NCBI RefSeq assembly: GCF_025399835.1
Contig: NZ_JAODVR010000001.1
Coordinates: 3,348,001-3,412,000 of the forward strand
From: Haloarchaeobius sp. HME9146
GTDB lineage: Archaea; Halobacteriota; Halobacteria; Halobacteriales; Natrialbaceae
Length of the DNA: 64,000 nucleotides
Direction of reading: 5' to 3'
Shown one piece after another: positions 19,156 through 25,972 of the stretch. The notes beneath the pieces were generated by a model. The model had not been told where the DNA came from. It made no database searches and saw nothing but the letters and a program-made list of their open reading frames with translations. Made by a program: the position numbers and the translations under genes. Within the stretch, counting starts at the first letter, position 1. Each line of letters begins with the position of its first letter.

Positions 19156-19507
19156 CGATGTCGTACTCCCGTTTCACGTAGTCGACCACGTCGATGCCGT
19201 AGCGCTCGCTGCCCTCGATTTTCTCACGCGCTTCGAGTGCACCGTCTGCCCGCTCGTACACCCAGCCGACGCCAGTCATCGAGGTGTCGTAGACGTGGAG
19301 GAGGAACGCCCGTGCCACGTCGCCGGCGACGGCCATGAGTTCCTCCCTGGCCGGGGTCGCATCCCGACCGACCCCGACGACGACCAGCGACTCGCCGGAG
19401 CGGTCGGTCCGCTCGTCGAATACGGCGTCGGAGAGCCGGCCCCGGAGGTCGTCGTGAGCCACACCAGCTCGCGGCTCCAGACACAGATAGTTCCTGTCAG
19501 CGCCCAT
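19142..19507 (-). CDS. Small acidic protein coupled to the HEAT-repeat gene
   Basis: 121 residues, beginning MGADRNYLCLEPRAG; mixed alpha/beta composition with no transmembrane segment and no motif I recognise. It overlaps the HEAT-repeat gene by 14 bp and has its own TATA-like GATTATGT about 27 bp before the ATG, so it is the first gene of a two-gene operon. The tight coupling suggests that it works with the HEAT protein, perhaps as its client or regulator; that is inference. Confidence 0.75.
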   Translation of the reverse strand: MGADRNYLCLEPRAGVAHDDLRGRLSDAVFDERTDRSGESLVVVGVGRDATPAREELMAVAGDVARAFLLHVYDTSMTGVGWVYERADGALEAREKIEGSERYGIDVVDYVKREYDIDGPR

Positions 19508-19587
19508 GGATTCTGGTCACCGCCGCAGCACATAATCCCACTGACGAAATTAAGTCGGATAGATTACAATAATCGGCTTCAGAAAAC

Positions 19588-19595
19588 GGTTTAGG
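19588..19595 (+). promoter_or_regulatory. TATA-like box of the MFS gene
   Basis: GGTTTAGG, 27 bp upstream of a GTG at 19619; decides in favour of GTG as the start. Confidence 0.45.
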
Positions 19596-19618
19596 ACCTG
19601 CCACGACGATTTTGGCCC

Positions 19619-20815
19619 GTGCTCCGGTCCCGCCCTCCCCTCCCCGTACTCAAGTACTACGCCTACAAGGCGACCGCCTCCGTGGGCCTCGCGACGCCCA
19701 TCTGGGTGCTGTTCCTCCGTGCCAACGGCCTGAGCTTCACCGAGATAATGGTCCTCGACGCCATCTGGTGGATCGGTATCACGCTGGGCGAGGTGCCGAC
19801 GGGCTACGTCGGGGACCGCATCGGCTGGAAGAACAGCCTCGTCGTCGGCAACGTCCTCCGGGCCGTCGCGGTCGTCGCGATGGGCGCTTCAGGAACGTTC
19901 TGGGCGCTCGCGGGCATCTACCTGCTGTGGGCGCTCGGCTCGACGCTCCAGTCGGGCAGCACCGACGCCTGGCTGTACGAGGTGCTCGACCGCGGGGGCG
20001 AGGACGACTCCGACGAGTTCACCCGAATCCGCGGTCGCGGCCAGTCCCTGACGCTCGCGGTCGGTGCGGCCGGCTCGGTCGTCGGCGGCTACCTCGGCGA
20101 CGTGAGCCTTCGCTGGCCGTTCTACGCGACCGGCGCGCTCTTTGCCGTCGGTGTGGTCGTCCTGATGACCTTCCCGAGCGTCTCGGTCGAGGACGACGAC
20201 CGCATCACGGCCGCCGACGCGCTTCCCATCCTCCGCGAGCGCCTGCTCTCGGTCGAGTTGCGCGGGTTCGTCCTCTGGGTGGCGGTCGTGCTCGCCATCG
20301 CGAGCGCGACCAGCCGGCTCACCCAGCCGGTGGCGGTCGGCCTGGGCGTGCCACAGGTCTGGCTCGGCTGGCTCTACGGCGGCTTCACCCTGCTCGGTGC
20401 CGGCGCGAGCTATCGGGCGGACTGGATTCGAGACCGGTTCGGCCTGCTCGGCTGGGTGGTCGTCGCGCCGGCCATCACCGGGGTCGCACTGGCGCTCGCG
20501 CTCGTCGCACCGCTGGCCGCAATGCCTGCGTTTGTACTCGTCCGGGCGGTGAACGCGCCGACGAACACCCTCGCCAGCCAGTACGTCAACGACCGCATCG
20601 AGACCGCCGGCCGGGCGACCGTCCTCTCCGGCGTCTCGATGGTCAACGCCGTGGTCGCCATCCCCTTCGGCGTGGCCGTGGGCCGGGTCGCCGACAGTTC
20701 GCAGTACCTCGCGCTCGGGCTGGCCGGCATCGCGCTGGTGTTGCTCGCGGGGGTCGCCTCGGTACGACTCTCGGGCGGGCTGGTGAGCGTTCCAAATGCG
20801 TTGGAAGCGGACTGA
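19619..20815 (+). CDS. Major facilitator superfamily transporter
   Basis: 398 residues from GTG, with 10-12 hydrophobic helices. The loop after helix 2 reads GYVGDRIGWKNSL, a variant of the MFS motif A (GxLaDrxGrk), and the second half repeats the layout with RVADSSQ. The first helix pair (YYAYKATASVGLATPIWVLFLRANGLSFTEI) resembles drug or sugar exporter-like MFS proteins found across archaea. Substrate not inferable. The gene converges on gpmI with an 8-bp gap. Confidence 0.9.
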   Translation: MLRSRPPLPVLKYYAYKATASVGLATPIWVLFLRANGLSFTEIMVLDAIWWIGITLGEVPTGYVGDRIGWKNSLVVGNVLRAVAVVAMGASGTFWALAGIYLLWALGSTLQSGSTDAWLYEVLDRGGEDDSDEFTRIRGRGQSLTLAVGAAGSVVGGYLGDVSLRWPFYATGALFAVGVVVLMTFPSVSVEDDDRITAADALPILRERLLSVELRGFVLWVAVVLAIASATSRLTQPVAVGLGVPQVWLGWLYGGFTLLGAGASYRADWIRDRFGLLGWVVVAPAITGVALALALVAPLAAMPAFVLVRAVNAPTNTLASQYVNDRIETAGRATVLSGVSMVNAVVAIPFGVAVGRVADSSQYLALGLAGIALVLLAGVASVRLSGGLVSVPNALEAD

Positions 20816-20823
20816 GGAAGGTG

Positions 20824-22395
20824 CTACTCGTCGTCGAGCAGGTCCGCCTGCTGTTCGAGTTGCAGGTCCGTCTGCTCGGGGACCAGCAGGTTCTCTCCGG
20901 TCATCGCGGCCGGCTTCGCCACCCCGGCGAGCGAGAGCAGCGTCGGGGCGATGTCACAGAGCGACCCGCCCTCGCGGACGCGCTTCCCGCCGTCGTCGCC
21001 ACCCGGCGTGGTGTAGACGAACGGGACATCGTTGTAGGTGTGGGCCGTGTGCGGGTCCTCCTCGGTACCCATGTCGTCGGCGTTCCCGTGGTCGGCCGTG
21101 ACGAGGACGTGCCCGCCGGCGGCCCGGACCGCGGCTTCGAGCCGCCCGAGCTGGACGTCGACCGCCTCGACCGCCTCCACGGCGGCGCGGTAGTCGCCCG
21201 TGTGCCCGACCATGTCGGGGTTCGCGTAGTTGAGGACGAGCACGTCCGGGTCGTCGGTCGCGATGCGCCGGACCGCCGCCTCGGTGAGTTGTCGCGAACT
21301 CATCGCCGGCGTCTCGTCGTACGTCGGCACGTCGGGCGACTCGATGATCTCGCGCTGCTCGCCCTCGAACTCGACCTCGCGCCCGCCGTTGAGGAAGTAG
21401 GTGACGTGGGCGTACTTCTCCGATTCCGCCATCCGGAGCTGCGTCTTGCCCGCCTTGGAGAGGACCTCGCCGAGGACGTCCTCGGGTTCGTGGGGCTCGA
21501 ACGCCACCGGGAAGTCGAACGTCTGGTCGTACTCCGTCATCGTCACGAGCTTCGTCTCCGGGGGCTCCGGCCAGTCCTCCTCGGGTTCGACCGCCTGGAG
21601 CATCCGGACGAGCTGGCGGGCGCGGTCCGACCGGAAGTTGAAGAAGACGATGGCATCGCCATCTTCGATACCGTCGTGCTCGCCCACCGTGGTCGCCTCG
21701 ACGAACTCGTCGGTGTCGCCGCGGTCGTAGCTCTCCGTGACGGCCTCGACCGCGCTGTCGGCGTGGTGTGGGGCCTCGCGCTCGACGATGGCGTCGTACG
21801 CCTGGCGGGTGCGCTCCCAGTTCTGGTCGCGGTCCATCGCGTAGTAGCGCCCGCAGACCGTCGCCACGTCGCCGGTGCCGTACTGCTGGGCGTGCGCCTC
21901 CAGGTCGGCCAGGTAGGACTCGCCGCCGTGGGGCGCGGTGTCGCGCCCGTCGGTGAACGCGTGGGTGACCGCCGGAATCTCGCGCTCGGCGGCCATCTCG
22001 ATGAGTGCGTGGAGATGGCGCTGGGAGGAATGGACGCCGCCGTCGCTGACGAGGCCCATGAGGTGGACCTTCCCTCCATTGTCGTCGGCGTACGCGAACG
22101 CCGAGCCCAGCGCCTCGTTGTCGAAGAAGGAGCCGTCGTCGATGGAATCCTCGATGCGGGTGTACTCCTGCATGACGATACGGCCCGCCCCGATGTTGAG
22201 GTGGCCGACCTCGGAGTTGCCCATCTGGCCGTCCGGCAGGCCGACGCGCCGGCCCGCGACCGACAGCCGGCCGTACGCACCGGTTCGCTTCAGCCGGTCG
22301 AAGACGGGTGTGTGCGCTGCTGCGACCGCGTCGCGATGGTCGCCGGGGTCGTCGTTGAGCCCCCAGCCGTCGAGGATGATGAGTGCCGCGTCCAT
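20824..22395 (-). CDS. gpmI: 2,3-bisphosphoglycerate-independent phosphoglycerate mutase
   Basis: Interconverts 3- and 2-phosphoglycerate in glycolysis and gluconeogenesis through a phosphoserine intermediate. 523 residues. The alkaline-phosphatase-like domain starts with ALIILDGWG (metal Asp), the nucleophile is Ser61 in GNSEVGHLNIGAGR, and the C-terminal metal cluster is TADHGNADDM. The phosphotransferase insertion domain is complete. The start MDAALIILDGWG is set by the family; the open frame to 22470 adds an unrelated 25 residues. Bacterial-type iPGM is the usual enzyme in haloarchaea. Confidence 0.95.
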   Translation of the reverse strand: MDAALIILDGWGLNDDPGDHRDAVAAAHTPVFDRLKRTGAYGRLSVAGRRVGLPDGQMGNSEVGHLNIGAGRIVMQEYTRIEDSIDDGSFFDNEALGSAFAYADDNGGKVHLMGLVSDGGVHSSQRHLHALIEMAAEREIPAVTHAFTDGRDTAPHGGESYLADLEAHAQQYGTGDVATVCGRYYAMDRDQNWERTRQAYDAIVEREAPHHADSAVEAVTESYDRGDTDEFVEATTVGEHDGIEDGDAIVFFNFRSDRARQLVRMLQAVEPEEDWPEPPETKLVTMTEYDQTFDFPVAFEPHEPEDVLGEVLSKAGKTQLRMAESEKYAHVTYFLNGGREVEFEGEQREIIESPDVPTYDETPAMSSRQLTEAAVRRIATDDPDVLVLNYANPDMVGHTGDYRAAVEAVEAVDVQLGRLEAAVRAAGGHVLVTADHGNADDMGTEEDPHTAHTYNDVPFVYTTPGGDDGGKRVREGGSLCDIAPTLLSLAGVAKPAAMTGENLLVPEQTDLQLEQQADLLDDE

Positions 22396-22534
22396 GTCAG
22401 AGGCGTCGCGGGTCGGTACAAAGAAAGGTTCGTTACGGGCATGCATTCGGCCCAACCCGGAACGAACCACTGACTGGCCGACAAAGAAGACGAGAGCGGT
22501 CCGCTTGGCCGGTAGAAATCAGGGCCCACCTCAT

Positions 22535-22575
22535 TCTCTCGAACCCCATACGTTGAAATATGGGGAGTCGAGAGA
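22535..22575. promoter_or_regulatory. Large inverted repeat spanning the start codon of the lectin-like gene
   Basis: Outer arms TCTCTCGA (22535-22542) and TCGAGAGA (22568-22575), inner arms CCCCATA (22544-22550) and TATGGGG (22559-22565), loop of 8 nt, with a 1-versus-2-nt bulge between the arm pairs. The start ATG (22560-22562) lies in the right inner arm. As mRNA it could hide the start codon; as DNA it could be an operator. Confidence 0.45.
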
Positions 22576-23603
22576 GAATCGAACGTATCGAAGGAAGTGG
22601 AAGACACGGTGTCCTGTCCCGTCGAACACTGCTGAAATACCTCGCCGGTGCCGGGACCATCGCCACGCTCGGAACGGTACCATCACCGGTGACCGCGCAA
22701 CCAAGAGGCTGGACGAACTGGGAGCGGATTCCGGGGAAAACTGCACAATACGGCGTCTCTGCTACGTCGTGGGGAGAGGGCCACCTCTCACTCTTCACGG
22801 TCGACCGCAACGCCGCAGTTCGACACACCACGACCACAGATGGCGAGACGTGGTCTCGCTGGGAGTCACTGGGAGGGAAAGTCTGGGCACCACCGACCGC
22901 GATATCGACAGCGCCACACAACATGGTCGTCTTCGGAATCGGTGTCGACGGCGACGTCTGGCACAACGACTGGAACGGGGCTGCCTGGAGCGGCTGGTCT
23001 TCCACTCGGCTTCAGGGACGGAGACGGCCGGCACGATACGGTGTAGCTGCGACGCCGAGCAACAGAGCCCACGCGATGGTCATCGGGAGGAACGGGAAAG
23101 TGTTCTTCACCAGACTCGAACCAGGTGGAAGCTTCACCAGGTGGAGAGAAGCACATTACTCGGGGAGTGAACAGGGGCTCCGTGGCATTCCGGCCGCAGC
23201 TTACTGGGATGACAAACCGTACATCTACGCCATCGACTACAAGTCCAACGTCCTCAGGAGTGGTGTTACTAAACAACAACGTCGGCTCAGGGCGTCCGGT
23301 GTCAGACCCGTGAAGTGGGAACGGTTGCAACCGGAAGTCTGGGAGCTCGCAACTCGGGGTGTCGGCGTTGCGCAGCTGTCGGCCGAATATCTCCCCCACG
23401 TCTTCACGGTCGGGACCGACAGCGCCGTCTATAGCCGACGCTGGAACGGTAGCGGTTACGATAACTGGCGGATCCATGGTGGCCGAGCGTTCTCTGCACC
23501 GGCTGTGACGTTCGGGCCGATTGGGCGGGCTGAAGAGCGCGAAGCCTACGTTTTCGTCATCGGTCCTGGAAACCGTGTTTGGCACTCGCATGGGCCGCTT
23601 TGA
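22560..23603 (+). CDS. Tat-exported PLL/tectonin-like beta-propeller
   Basis: 347 residues. The N terminus has a twin-arginine signal, SRRTLLK at 20-26, followed by a hydrophobic h-region and an Ala-rich end (VTAQP), so folded export is expected. The mature protein consists of repeated units with a W..WE..GG, S.P.A....H..VF..G.DG.VWH..W pattern, as in fucose-binding PLL-type lectins and related tectonin propellers (roughly six or seven blades). A carbohydrate-binding surface protein is likely. Codon use is looser (more AGA/AGG, fewer G/C third bases) than the flanking genes, suggesting acquisition. A T-run-like AAAAAAA follows the stop. Confidence 0.72.
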   Translation: MGSRERIERIEGSGRHGVLSRRTLLKYLAGAGTIATLGTVPSPVTAQPRGWTNWERIPGKTAQYGVSATSWGEGHLSLFTVDRNAAVRHTTTTDGETWSRWESLGGKVWAPPTAISTAPHNMVVFGIGVDGDVWHNDWNGAAWSGWSSTRLQGRRRPARYGVAATPSNRAHAMVIGRNGKVFFTRLEPGGSFTRWREAHYSGSEQGLRGIPAAAYWDDKPYIYAIDYKSNVLRSGVTKQQRRLRASGVRPVKWERLQPEVWELATRGVGVAQLSAEYLPHVFTVGTDSAVYSRRWNGSGYDNWRIHGGRAFSAPAVTFGPIGRAEEREAYVFVIGPGNRVWHSHGPL

Positions 23604-23660
23604 TGCAACTGCAGAGACCGGTCCTGTCGGCTCCACCGTGCTAAAAAAACGCTGGCTGGG

Positions 23661-23915
23661 TCACTCCAGTTCGAACGATGCGTCGCACTCCACGCACATT
23701 GAACAGTTGCCGGGACGAGTGGGCTGGGCCACCACGGCACCGCACTCGTCACAGACCATGAACAGGCGCTTCTCCGGCGGGACACCTGCTTCGAACTCCA
23801 TCTCGACCCACGCGTCCGGGTTCTCGGGGTCGTAGATTCGCACGCCGGTGTCGGTTCGCGTCCAGTCGTAGGCCGGCTCGTCCTCGGTGACCGCTTTCGC
23901 GGTTCGCTCCGTCAT
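23661..23915 (-). CDS. Small zinc-ribbon protein (84 aa)
   Basis: 84 residues from MTERTAKAVTEDEP. The N-terminal half is acidic with a W...D.GVRIYDPENPDAWVEM segment; the C-terminal half has two CxxC knuckles, CDEC and CSMCVEC, which should coordinate zinc. The start is fixed by a strong TATA box on the minus strand at 23941-23950; the longer open frame reads through that promoter. Function unknown. It converges with the lectin-like gene, about 57 bp apart. Confidence 0.8.
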   Translation of the reverse strand: MTERTAKAVTEDEPAYDWTRTDTGVRIYDPENPDAWVEMEFEAGVPPEKRLFMVCDECGAVVAQPTRPGNCSMCVECDASFELE

Positions 23916-23940
23916 CGGGTAGTCATCGCGGACACATTCA

Positions 23941-23950
23941 TATAAATCTC
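23941..23950 (-). promoter_or_regulatory. TATA box of the 84-aa zinc-ribbon gene
   Basis: GAGATTTATA on the minus strand, about 29 bp before the ATG at 23915; one of the clearest promoter elements in the window. Confidence 0.6.
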
Positions 23951-24030
23951 TTGATAAATTTGAACACGGAACCGAGTTAACTGTCGCGGCTACCGTCGGC
24001 TTTAGTACGGCAGGGTGGGTTCGGTGGGAC

Positions 24031-25284
24031 ATGACGCTGGACCCGGTGCACTTCGAGGGCATCGCGCAGCTTGCCCAACGCATCAGGTACGACGTGGGCG
24101 AGGACGACCACCGCGACTTCGCCCGGACGGTGTGGGACGAGTTCCTCGACCCGCTGGTCGACGACGGGCGAACCGTGCTCGACCCACTGGGCGAGCAGGG
24201 CCGCCACGTCGCCCCCGTCGAGGACGTGGCGCTGGCGGAGGTGCCCTACGAGGAGGTCCACGGGCTCGATTCGGGGACCATCAACCCGACCACGTTCACC
24301 AATGGATTAGTGCTCGACATCGCCCAGGCCGCGATGTCGGCGACCCCCTCGGACCTCGACCTGCACCGGGCTCGCACCCTCGTGATGACGGTCCACACGA
24401 ACGACGCCACGGTCGACGTGGACGAGGGCGAGTGGACGGTGTACGACGAGGGCTACATCCGGTCGCAGATCCGCCACGCACCGCACGTCAACCGGTACGA
24501 GGAGGGCGTCGTCCACGCGCTGGCGCTCTACCTCGCCGAGTCCGAACACGCGCTGTTGCAGGCCGACCTCGTCGACGACCTGCTGGTGCTCGACGGGCCG
24601 CTGTATCCCAAGGGCCTGTTCAAGTGGGCCGACCAGCACCCCGAGCTGGCCGCGCTGCTGGAGGACGAGGACCAGCCACAGGAGGTCGTCCAGAACTACG
24701 TCGAGCTCGTCGAGACGTTCGTCACCAGGGACGTGCCCCTCGTCGGGTTCGTCAAGAACCCCGCGACGAAGGTCATCACCCGCACCGTGCGCGAGAAGGG
24801 CGGGCACGCCCCCTGGGTCGACGACTCCGCGTTCTTCACGCGAATCCTCGAACGCGGCCAGTTCGACCACGACGCCGAGCGCTGGGAGCGCGACACGCAC
24901 AACCTCACCTGCACGAACTGGTTCCGTTCCCGCGGCGGCGCGGACCACCCGCTTTCGAAAGACGGCGACGCGCTCGGTGCCGACCGTCGACTCGACCCCG
25001 AACAGTACGAGGTGACGTTCTGCGCCGTCTACGACCCGCGTGACGACCTGGTGTACCGGCTCGAAGCGCCCTACGCGTTCACGAAGGACGCCGAGACCCG
25101 CGAGAACCTGCGGCTGTTCGCGCTCCAGGAGATCGCCGCCCAGGGTGGCCCGCCGCTGGCCGTCGCGAAGGCCGACGAACTCGCGCGCATCAGCCGCGAC
25201 GAGAAGCGTGCGCTCACCGAGACGCTCGAAGAGACGTTCCAGGCGCGTCGCACGCGAGATTACGACGATACGCGCTGGGGATAG
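24031..25284 (+). CDS. nurA: NurA-domain 5'-3' nuclease
   Basis: NurA is the RNase-H-fold nuclease that works with the HerA translocase to resect double-strand breaks. This 417-residue protein shows the NurA core GLDSGTINPTTFTNGLVLD in its N-terminal third, KGLFKWAD, FVKNPATKVI, and the late LFALQEIAAQGGPP..VAKAD helix. A TATA-like GGCTTTAG at about 23996-24003 precedes the ATG by 28 bp. The herA-like gene follows 690 bp downstream on the same strand, with a small convergent gene and a duplicated segment between. The 3' 98 bp of nurA are repeated at 25421-25518. Confidence 0.88.
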   Translation: MTLDPVHFEGIAQLAQRIRYDVGEDDHRDFARTVWDEFLDPLVDDGRTVLDPLGEQGRHVAPVEDVALAEVPYEEVHGLDSGTINPTTFTNGLVLDIAQAAMSATPSDLDLHRARTLVMTVHTNDATVDVDEGEWTVYDEGYIRSQIRHAPHVNRYEEGVVHALALYLAESEHALLQADLVDDLLVLDGPLYPKGLFKWADQHPELAALLEDEDQPQEVVQNYVELVETFVTRDVPLVGFVKNPATKVITRTVREKGGHAPWVDDSAFFTRILERGQFDHDAERWERDTHNLTCTNWFRSRGGADHPLSKDGDALGADRRLDPEQYEVTFCAVYDPRDDLVYRLEAPYAFTKDAETRENLRLFALQEIAAQGGPPLAVAKADELARISRDEKRALTETLEETFQARRTRDYDDTRWG

Positions 25285-25420
25285 AGAGAAGAGTCAGGCC
25301 GTTTCGGCTTTCTGCACCGAGATGTCGACCATGTCCGGGTCGACACCCACCCGGGCGAACTGGGTCCGGACGTGCTCTTTGGCGGCGGCCAGTGCCTGGT
25401 CCTTGGTGTCGAACCCGCGC
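25187..25420. repeat. Tandem duplication, copy 1 (234 bp)
   Basis: Starts gcatcagccg and ends gaacccgcgc. It contains the true 3' end of nurA (25187-25284) and, in the other orientation, a severed 3' fragment of the small convergent gene (25294-25420). It is flanked on its left by the pentamer cgcgc (25182-25186). I see no mismatch with copy 2. Confidence 0.95.
25294..25420 (-). pseudogene. 3' fragment of the 111-aa gene (duplicated)
   Basis: Exact copy of the last 127 bp of the gene at 25528-25863, cut off at the duplication junction. It has no promoter or start of its own; upstream of it lies copy 2 of the nurA tail in the opposite orientation. Non-functional by-product of the duplication. 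Confidence 0.85.
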
Positions 25421-25518
25421 GCATCAGCCGCGACGAGAAGCGTGCGCTCACCGAGACGCTCGAAGAGACGTTCCAGGCGCGTCGCACGCGAGATTACGAC
25501 GATACGCGCTGGGGATAG
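25421..25518 (+). pseudogene. 3' fragment of nurA (duplicated)
   Basis: Exact copy of the last 98 bp of nurA, including its TAG stop, lying beyond the real gene end. It has no start codon of its own and is out of context, so it should not be translated. Confidence 0.85.
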
Positions 25519-25654
25519 AGAGAAGAGTCAGGCCGTTTCGGCTTTCTGCACCGAGATGTCGACCATGTCCGGGTCGACACCCACCCGGGCGAACTGGGTC
25601 CGGACGTGCTCTTTGGCGGCGGCCAGTGCCTGGTCCTTGGTGTCGAACCCGCGC
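25421..25654. repeat. Tandem duplication, copy 2 (234 bp)
   Basis: Exact direct repeat of 25187-25420. The pentamer cgcgc occurs before copy 1, at the junction (25416-25420) and at the end of copy 2 (25650-25654), so the event looks like a microhomology-mediated or replication-slippage tandem duplication. Confidence 0.95.
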
Positions 25655-25863
25655 GGCATCGGCGACTCGAAGGCGATGTGTATCTCCTCGCCGTCGACCT
25701 CCTGGACCGTCCCGCCGCTCTCGACCTCGTAGAACTCGTCGCACACCCAGACGTACGGGGCGTCCTCGTCGGGCGCACCGCGGAACTCCGGCGCGTCCTC
25801 ACCCCGCTCGTAGATGGTGCCGGTCAGGTCGGTACCGGCTGCACTTCCGCGTACTAACAACAT
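25528..25863 (-). CDS. Small acidic protein between nurA and herA
   Basis: 111 residues from MLLVRGSAAGTDL. Acidic; a beta-rich N-terminal half (TGTIYERGED, PYVWVCDEFYEV) and a helical C terminus with DQALAAAKEHVRTQF. No motif I recognise. It is transcribed against nurA and away from the herA-like gene. The duplication copied its 3' end but the gene itself is whole. Location between two repair genes suggests, without proving, a link to recombination. Confidence 0.78.
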   Translation of the reverse strand: MLLVRGSAAGTDLTGTIYERGEDAPEFRGAPDEDAPYVWVCDEFYEVESGGTVQEVDGEEIHIAFESPMPRGFDTKDQALAAAKEHVRTQFARVGVDPDMVDISVQKAETA

Positions 25864-25972
25864 GGGTTGTGACTAGGCGACCGACGCGCATAAGACCACG
25901 GCCTACCGTCGACCGCGGCGCACACCCGACCGAGGGAAACCGGTTTCACGCCGCGATTCCTTGCCTTGGGGT

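Noticed and set aside
25260-25487. Short open frames across the duplication junction
   Set aside because: They join severed tails of nurA and the small gene in wrong frames; no start signal and no independent conservation expected.
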